In this document: piece after piece, positions 57,301 through 64,000 of the stretch
Layout of the letters: each line of letters starts with the position of its first letter
How positions within the stretch are numbered: the stretch's first letter is position 1
Origin: Enoplolaimus lenunculus
Lineage: Eukaryota > Nematoda > Enoplea > Enoplida > Thoracostomopsidae
DNA length: 64,000 nucleotides
Assembly: GCA_030248215.1 (NCBI GenBank)
Contig: JASANG010001223.1
Span: 1-64,000, forward strand
Direction of reading: 5' to 3'
Position numbers and translations under genes: made by a program
The notes under the pieces: model-generated
Told to the model about the DNA's origin: nothing
Database searches by the model: none
Seen by the model: the letters and a program-made list of their open reading frames with translations, nothing else

Positions 57301-60300
57301 TCGGAATCGGAACACAATAATGAGGGCTAAAATTGTAATGTCAAAATTCCGATTCCGATTGATTGTGTAATCGGGATAGGAATAAATTAGCCTGTAGCTA
57401 ATAAGCGGCGTAAAATTTTAAAACCCCAATGCAAGGTTAACACCGCAGTATAATTGGCTTTCAAACAAAAAAAGTTTATAAACATCGGTTCAGCCGTTCC
57501 TGAGATTCTATTAGGAGGGACGGACGGACGGACATCCACCTTTTGTCCCCCACGTACGTACAAAACATAAAACGCTTCGCGCAACTCCGAAGTTCCGCTT
57601 CGCTCAATAAGTAGATAATGATGTATTGTATTCAGAGTTACGTAGCATTTTGTTTGTCTGCATTAATGCAGTGCGGTAATTCATGTGTGGGTTGTAAACA
57701 TGATCGAAAACGATAATCCTTTGGTTTATTTTGCAGCGTCGTCGATACCAGATGCTGTACTGCAGCGTGCGATCAGAATATACCTTTTGCTGCATGAACC
57801 GCCTTTAAACCAGGGACATTGTGATCTTTCGTTTCTATGTGTCGTGTCGATTGCTGCCCAGATAAGCAAATCGCATGTTTGGATCTCATCTGAATCAACG
57901 CAAAATCCGTCGATTATTAACTTATCGCCTGAAATATGCGATATTTTGAAACAAAATCGAACATACTTTCGATTTGTGCTCGGTACATCATCTCTTGGAA
58001 GTCGTCGTGGATGTTGGCGTAGTATAAGTGATCTCGGCAACAGATCTGGATGTCTTCACTGCGATGTCTGGCTAACTCGAAAAGCTGTTGTTATGATCAA
58101 GTACGCCGCAGATCCTGGACCCAGTCATACCGGGAAGTTTTTACCTCCGTTACTGGAGCGCTTTTGTGCAGTGAAGCCGAAACGTGAGTTGTTTTATCGC
58201 TGTCTGTGCAGCGTTGTTTTATGCAGTTTTATTTTGATGCGGCAACTAGCGTTTACATAACAGTTGTTTACTTTTTCATTTCAATAATATTAAAAAATCA
58301 GAACTATGATTTGTACTTACCTATCGCTCTGGTTATTAAGATTTATTTTTGCTGGTGTTTTTAGGTAACCTTAAGGGTCCGTATATGCAGTAATTACCAC
58401 ATTGGCAACGTTGGTACTGATGACCTGAGTTATTTCTTTTTATTCTTGTATTGTTTCACATTTTTTATTGTTTTACTTTTGTTATTTTAATATTTCTATT
58501 TCAGAAATCTATATCGTACCGGAGTGTTTCTCACACGAAAATATATACTCATTTTATAGCCGTCTGAAAAGAGAACTTCCGTGTGACCGTTTTATCAAGG
58601 TATGTTTTGAATGGAAATCATCAGGTACGAAATTTTTGGTCACAAAATGTTTTGGGAATAAAACATGTAACTACTCCCAACCAGGGTGCAACCGGAATTC
58701 CGGTTCCGGCATTTTTTCACCTTCCGGTTCCGGTAAATTTTTACCGGATTTAAAAATTCCGGTATTATAATTTGGCCGTTTTCTTAACTTTGCTAATTTT
58801 TTAGAATCTCTTTTGAAAGCCACTTGTACTCCGAATATAAGCCATTGATGGTGGATTTCACTTCAGTCGATGATGAAAATCTAAAATACAACAAATAAAA
58901 TAAATACCTATGTTCGACTAAGGGTATTTCACAAATAATAGAGGAAAAATAAGATTAAAATGAAATTTTTGGTGAAATGCATTTTTCTCTTTCCGGTTCC
59001 GGTAAAATTTTCAAATTCCGGTTCCGGTTCCGGTAAATTGTAATTCCGGTTGCACCCTGCTCCCAACTTATGTCATGTAATGCTCTTTAATAAATGCAAA
59101 TACTTTTTGAATTTTAGATACTTAATTTGGTATAATAATTTTTGCGTGTGAACAGATAGGTAAGCATAGTGTGTGTGCCAAGGAAATAAAATTCCTGTTT
59201 TATAACTATAGAAGAAAACATTTAATAAAAATTACTATTGTCTTTGTGATAGTAATGTTGATGCGAAAACTAAAGTATCTAAGGCGTGATTTTAACAGGG
59301 CATTAATGCGCAACATGATTGTTTGATACCTCAACTTCGACAATATCAATGTGATGCGGTGCACTGGATGCTATGGCGTGAACTTACTCGGAAAACTTTG
59401 CATTCCACGACCGACAATACGCATCCATTATTTGAAAATTTCACTGCTTTTAGTGGACAATCAAATTACGCTCAAAACCTGTGGTATAATCCGTATTCAG
59501 GATTGTAAGTATATTCGAAAATTTTTGTTAAGATTTTGGATGTTCAAAGCAGTGGTTCAATCGTATATAATCCGTACGTAGTTCGCTAGGCAGCTGGCAT
59601 GAATGAATCGCTTTGAGTACCTAAATGATTTTGGTTTAGTTTTTATTTACGAGCGAAGTGACAAACACATTTTTTAACGCATGAGTCTGCTTGTCCGGCT
59701 ACGTTTCATTAAACAATGAGTAGTTTGATAAATTTGTGTATGTATTTTAAGTTTTACAACTCAAATACCGCCGTTCTCAACTGAGTGTTCTGGAGGCATT
59801 TTAGCGGATGAAATGGGTCTTGGCAAATCTGTGGAAATACTGGCGCTTGTACTAGCAAATCCCAAACGTGGTGGCGAATGCAACTTAGGTGTTAGTCATC
59901 GGGAGTGTGAGGGTGAAATACCTGTGTGTAGAAGCGATGAATGCTATAATATATTGGGAACAGTTCGCGGCTTGCTGATTGAAGTTGTGTCCGAAGTTGG
60001 TGAGTGTTAAAAGAATATGTTTGACAACGGATAGTAAAGTAATCTATATTATTAATGTTGGAACACCTAACATGCAAATTTTAGGCGTCGTTTCAGCAAG
60101 TTTTATTGTTGTGTCTGTCGTGCAAGTAAAAATGCAAAAACAGCAGTATTATGAAAATTCGTGGTTTTGAAACTAAATAAATTAAGCGCCGTATAAAAAA
60201 GAATACATAATTGAAGGTTTCGCTAAGCGTTTTATGTTTTGTACTCAGGGGTCAAAAGGTGGGTGTGAGTTCTGCGTTTGATAAACTTTTTTGTTTGAAT

Positions 60301-61766
60301 GACCATTATCTTGGGGTGTTAACCTCGCATTGTGGTTTTAGAATTCTAGGCGGTTTTCAAGCTGCAGGCTGATTTACATAATTGATATAATCCAGTGTAG
60401 ATGATGCATTCTGCAACAAGAGTATGCAGCTGGGTACATTCTATCTAGAAAAGAATGTACAAGGCACACGTTGCGTTTTTGGCCTACCTTCTTTTATTTA
60501 GAGGGTGGTACAACCTAGTGTGTGTCATTACCTTTTATGTATCCAGCAACAAAAATTGCTCCTCTTATAGTTTAATTTAGGGTTATTCTAATTGCATGTG
60601 ACAGCGACTTCCCTCTAAACAAGGGACTCGACCAAAAACGTAACGCCTGGTGGTACATTTTGTTCGATGCGGAACCCTAAGAGTTGCACACTCTTGTATC
60701 ATGCACTCTTGATATAATTAATTAAGACTAAAATAAAACCTTTTACAATATTTCATTTACTAAATATAGTTAGCTAGTAACTAATTATCATGTTAGCTTA
60801 AATTGTTAAACCTAAATTAAGATGTTTAAATTGTGTCACTTATTATTAGTGTTTGAAGTGATTTGATTTTTGTACTAATAAATTAATTAGCTCAAAACAG
60901 TGTAGCTCCGCAGCGAGTGGTATGAATAAAAGTTTGTAACGCCCATGTTTATGCTGTAGTTTCCCGGTTGGAAATCGAATCCGAATTGAAGTTGCTTAAA
61001 ACAAAAACAAGAAAACGACAGAAACAGAAGCGTTTTGATTCACGTTTTAAACGACATAATTCTTCCGGACTGAATGATTACAATGCAAAGCGCGTCGCTA
61101 ATGATAGTGCACTGATCGCTGACGCGTATGTTAAACGTTGTTCGCCTAAGTTTTCGTGCGAGGACCCCAAATTTGTGGTAGAATGTGCGTGCGGAAGTAC
61201 GGTGTATGATGTTAAGGAAGCCACTGGTAAGACAATAATTTCGGGTACTTGTTTGCTTTTCCTTCTAAAAATCCGCCCACATAACTGGATATATAAAAGG
61301 TTTAGGAAGATAGTAAACAGTAATGGGGAAAAACTTTCCTTTTGAGAAATTAACACTAGTGTGAAGTAAACAAGTACATATTTGTTTAACATGTATAACT
61401 TGCAAATTTGGGATTGTTCAACGAGACTCTTAAGTTGACACAACTTTTCTTTTCAATTTGTACATGGTTTAAATTTTTAGTTTATACATGGCTTTGATAG
61501 GGCTGCGTAGTGTGGGATCGAGTCACCCCGCATTCGCGGCAAGTTTTTCGTGCAAGACTTCGCATCATCTACTTGGTTACGAGTTTCTACTACCTTGAGC
61601 AACATAGTCATGGCGGAAGTGTACAAGAACCTACGTTATGTTTACAGATTATGGTGGATTAATGCAATGCGACATGTGTGGGTCGTACCAGCATGAAACA
61701 TGTGTCAACTGGACAGATGATATCATTTCTGATGTCTACTTTTGCCCGCATTGCAGTTTAAAAGCT
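51336..61766 (+). CDS. SHPRH: SHPRH-type SNF2 helicase / PHD ubiquitin ligase, N-terminal part
   Basis: Rad5-like chromatin and PCNA ubiquitin ligase; only the first 572 codons are visible. Exons: 51336-51425, 56974-57217, 57737-58183, 58505-58599, 59299-59504, 59752-59999, 60960-61226, 61648-61766, all with consistent phase. Exon 5 carries CLIPQLRQYQCDAVHWML and LWYNPYSGF, matching the human start of the helicase domain. Exon 6 carries GGILADEMGLGKS, the Walker A box, at about residues 379-386. Exon 7 has a Lys/Arg-rich nuclear-signal-like run. Exons 7-8 form a C4HC3 PHD finger (ECACG, CDMCGSYQHETC, CPHC) at about residues 517-570, inserted in the helicase as in the family. The linker-histone (H15) domain of vertebrate SHPRH is not seen. 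Exon 1 is assigned by phase and basic content only, so it is the least certain. Helicase C-lobe and RING lie beyond the window. Confidence 0.93.
51522..51608 (+). repeat. Short repeat, first copy
   Basis: GTAGGTGGCACAACGATG to AGCCCTATTCCAGGC; about four fifths identical to 56145-56230 in the same direction. Confidence 0.7.
52079..52290 (+). other. Unidentified coding-like stretch upstream of the LINE
   Basis: An ATG-initiated reading frame rich in Arg, Pro and Lys (SRRRQFRTYKIEQPRN near its start) with more balanced base composition than its AT-rich surroundings. It runs into the LINE sequence, and a good splice donor (ACAA|GTGAGT) occurs near its end. It could be a LINE leader or ORF1 remnant, an unrecognised SHPRH exon, or part of a separate interrupted gene. 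I do not recognise it. Confidence 0.3.
52290..54915 (+). mobile_element. 5'-truncated, decayed LINE (jockey/I-like) in SHPRH intron 1
   Basis: Non-LTR retrotransposon remnant in the same sense as the host gene. It starts inside the endonuclease (TVLNEDTPTRLPSNGTPTSP, SSDHLPIVVSI). Then comes reverse transcriptase: GPDGITPLHLKHL, IIPLLKPGKDP, SYRPVSLLCQAAKILEKL, HQHGFRSMHSTTSALL, AALDVSKAFDCVDH. The YADD box lies in another frame at about 53790. The rest of the ORF (KILGVTFDP onward) is in a further frame and ends with a CPDC...H...C zinc-knuckle-like motif. A (CAA)n tail follows at about 54893-54915. There are at least two frame changes plus the missing 5' end, so it cannot move. Clade assignment is by motif style only. 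Confidence 0.88.
54955..55743. mobile_element. hAT CCGGAA element (outer)
   Basis: CAGGGTGCAACCGGAATTAC and CCGGTTGCACCCTG ends; ATTGGCAG at 54947-54954 and 55744-55751. Removing the inner element and one duplication leaves 378 bp, the same length as the undisturbed copy at 58682-59059. Confidence 0.93.
55155..55557. mobile_element. hAT CCGGAA element (inner)
   Basis: Same family and orientation as its host element. GCCTGAAG at 55147-55154 and 55558-55565. Rich in (CCGGAA)n near both ends. Confidence 0.93.
55752..56021 (+). other. Unidentified coding-like stretch next to a hAT element
   Basis: Open reading frame with the look of a real protein: Cys-containing, with two potential N-glycosylation sites (NTTC, NQTA) and motifs RYLQVGLYAARDTT and CVWSDYKCYIRHY, ending in a Lys run. 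Sequence before the neighbouring hAT insertion (54916-54954) also reads open (RVRIEDAEADWQ), so the element appears to have landed in a pre-existing coding-like sequence. Family unknown; not obviously part of SHPRH. Confidence 0.35.
56145..56230 (+). repeat. Short repeat, second copy
   Basis: Partner of 51522-51608, also in SHPRH intron 1. Confidence 0.7.
57296..57362. repeat. AATCGGAATCGGAA hairpin
   Basis: CAATCGGAATCGGAA and TTCCGATTCCGATTG pair in SHPRH intron 2. Confidence 0.7.
57383..57610. mobile_element. Partial TTATTGAGCG element
   Basis: Reverse orientation copy of the head of 22518-23445, ending GCTTCGCTCAATAA; in SHPRH intron 2. Confidence 0.65.
58682..59059. mobile_element. hAT CCGGAA element, complete
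   Basis: CAGGGTGCAACCGGAATTCC to CCGGTTGCACCCTG; CTCCCAAC at 58674-58681 and 59060-59067. In SHPRH intron 4, reversed relative to 54955-55743. Confidence 0.95.
60216..60900. mobile_element. TTATTGAGCG-family element carrying a type I insert
   Basis: The head CGCTAAGCGTTTTATGTTTT and the AT-rich tail match 22518-23445. About 60391-60710 is an inserted type I element; GATATAAT precedes and follows it. Confidence 0.6.
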
Positions 61767-64000
61767 GTAAGTGTTTGTTGTCTAAATAAATTGGGGAACT
61801 ACACCGATTCTGATATCACGTCGGTTTACTCAGAAATGATAGTTATTTTACAAAAATTTCATTTCGGTTGTTAAAAAACTAAGCAATAAACGTATTGTGA
61901 TTGTTTTTGTTAAAACAGTCTTAATATTTATCTCTTGGTACTTGCTAGATTACCGAATGTTAGTCAATTTTGTGCCTTTGAGTAGAGTTGCAACGTATAA
62001 AAATAAGTGATACCCGGACCCGGTACCTCTCAATGTTAAAACCCGGACCCGAACCAGGAATTTTTCATAACATAAACCTGAACTTGTTTCTAAAATTTAT
62101 GATATGGTAACAAAAGTTTTAGGGCAAACCTTATAAATGTTGTAGATTCTATCTTTATATATGTATCAGGGCTGCGAAATTATAATCGTGATGCGAAGAT
62201 GCGTGGACACTGGCGGAAAGCGAGGACCGAAGGCCTGAGCAAAATATATACTGAGCCTGAGGGATACCTCATATGTACATATTTGAAAGACGCACCGAAA
62301 ATGATTCACGCTTCTCTCACGTTAGCTTCGAAGCCGCTCTTTACTGTCGGTCTGTCTAGTTTTGTCTAACGACCGTCTCAAGAATAAACAGAAACATATA
62401 CGTAAGCCCAAAACGTGTGTTCATCATAGTTATTGGACCCTCCGTGCCCTAAATGTAGAAGTCAGCAGTGGCTTGGCACATTCTGTGTGGGCCAGTAGCG
62501 CATCCAGAATTTCTCGGTGAGAGAACCCAAGGTGGACCGAGCACCCCCTCCTCGACGTCATTTTCCTGAAACTGGCAATTTCAACTGGAGCGACCAAAAC
62601 CCGGCCGCTTCCGTAGAGTATAATAGGAGATAACGGCTTTTGAGAGTTAGTGTAGCGAGCTAGAAGTTGTGACATGTATGAACCAGCCTGTTATTCCAAA
62701 GCTTGTACAAGTCTGAGAGAAATAATGAAGTAAGGAGAATTCGCAAGTGAGATGACGGCCATAATTTTGCCGTAGTCACGATGCAAATTTTTAAATTTGC
62801 ATAGCTCCGCGACGCCCTTCCCCGTATTATGGATAGATTTGTATCCGTGCGCGGTTATTCTGGTTAATCTGGGTATATTCGCCGAAAAATTCCAGGTCTG
62901 GGTCCGGGTTTTCGCTTTAAGAAATTCCGGTTCCGGGTTTTCGCAACAAATCATTCACGGATCCGGGTACGGGTATTACAAAAATACCCGGACAAAATAT
63001 CCGGATTAAAATTAACTGAGTGATTTTAACTTCCCGTACCTTCATTCTGAATAATAACTGTATCGCACCTGAATTAAATGGGTTAAAGAATTTATCAGAT
63101 AGTTGCACAACCAACATTAACCGTGTCAAATACATTAGAAAAAACACGCCCGACCTGTTTCTTAAGACAATAATCGTATACCGTATGTAAAATCAAACTG
63201 CAGGAGGAAAAGGGAAAAAGTTGTTAAACAGGCTTCACCTTTGAGTAAAATTAATCACCTACGTAGATATACTTGAGTTACGATTATGATTGTTTTAGGA
63301 ATGGTTAGAATGGTCGGGATGCTGAGACATGACGTCTTGTTTTAAGTAATTATTTCGGCATTTTACGTAATGATTTACTTTAAATAATTTTTGTGAATGT
63401 CATTAGTCGCTTCACATTGCATACTGCCCATTAATATTTTACACACTGAACTGTTAACCCGGGTTTGCCCAGAAAATAAATCCGCGTCCCGATTTGCATA
63501 GTTAAAAATTCCGGGTCCGGATTTGCATTCTTAAAATTTCGAGTCCGGGTTTTTCTTCCAGAAAAATCCAAGTTAGGGTATTTATTATAAATGTTGCAAC
63601 TCTAGTGCCGGAGCATCAATGTGACTTTGATATCATACATGTATGTGTAAGAAATATTGAAACACGTATTCTACGTATATTATTGAACCGTTATCCACGT
63701 AAGCACTAGCTGAATAACAGTTGGCGAGCGAAGCCAGCGAGAATCAATGCAATTTTATGTTTAATTCTAGTAAAAAATAAAAATTTGGAAAGCAACCGCT
63801 TCGATAAATGCATCTGTAGTATATTATTTTAGTCCGATTATTTTTGCAGTACCCAGAATCAGACCCGGTTTTCTTGTTGTGAAGACTCGAAACCGGACGC
63901 AGAATTTCTCACAGCCAAAACCGGGAGCGGGAATTTTTCGATGAAAATACCCGGACCCGAACCCGGATGCAACTCTACGTTTAAGGAACCCGTTTCATCT
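61767..64000. other. SHPRH intron or downstream, no exon found
   Basis: The PHD exon ends in a good GTAAGTG donor, but no continuation of the helicase is readable up to the window end. The stretch is mostly CCCGGA-rich repeat. Confidence 0.5.
61983..63604. mobile_element. TAGAGTTGCAAC element rich in CCCGGA
   Basis: TAGAGTTGCAACGTATAAAA at left and AAATGTTGCAACTCTA at right, with CCCGGACCCGG-type words at several places. A second right end (TGCAACTCTA) lies at about 63968-63977, so elements are nested or tandem. Confidence 0.55.

Noticed and set aside
58682-59059. (CCGGAA)n block as a promoter or ETS-factor cluster
   Set aside because: It is fully explained by a hAT element with perfect target duplication inside an intron.

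Overview
The window looks like a nematode chromosome segment. It has spliced eukaryotic genes with TTTCAG-type acceptors and GTAAGT/GTATGT donors, a neuropeptide precursor of the nematode NLP-10 kind, and a very large number of short elements carrying the nematode telomere hexamer TTAGGC (GCCTAA on the other strand). Introns are long and crowded with small transposons, so this is a larger, repeat-rich nematode genome rather than a compact Caenorhabditis-like one. The species cannot be named from the sequence.

Four host genes are well supported. (1) 4621-5169 (+): an intron-less neuropeptide precursor with nine copies of VPFSGGVYG (NLP-10-like). (2) 12633-26829 (-): an eight-exon sodium/calcium exchanger (NCX) of about 863 residues with both alpha repeats and two Calx-beta domains. 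All reading phases agree across the seven introns. (3) 46115-47973 (+): a four-exon FBXO45/FSN-1 F-box + SPRY protein of 254 residues. (4) 51336-61766 (+): the first eight recognisable exons of an SHPRH-type Rad5-like SNF2/PHD ubiquitin ligase, whose remainder lies beyond the window. The first three have neuronal or synaptic roles in known animals, but nothing in the sequence links them functionally.

Everything else is mobile or repetitive DNA. From 1 to about 44 kb the intergenic DNA and the NCX introns are dominated by non-autonomous DNA elements: GGCC-ended elements filled with TTAGGC-like hexamers (8-bp target duplications, often nested), fully palindromic CACTGCAAAA elements, TTAA-flanked piggyBac-like elements containing a tRNA-like box A/box B unit, CAATGGCGG hAT elements, TTATTGAGCG elements and others. 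There are also several tandem repeats (48, 73, 83, about 131 and about 165 bp units). From 45 to 64 kb the TTAGGC elements disappear and CCGGAA- or CCCGGA-rich elements take over. The first SHPRH intron holds a decayed 5'-truncated LINE and two unidentified coding-like stretches, one of which is split by a pair of nested hAT elements.

No rRNA, CRISPR array or intact tRNA gene was found. No element was recognised as a retrovirus-like or other virus-like fossil.
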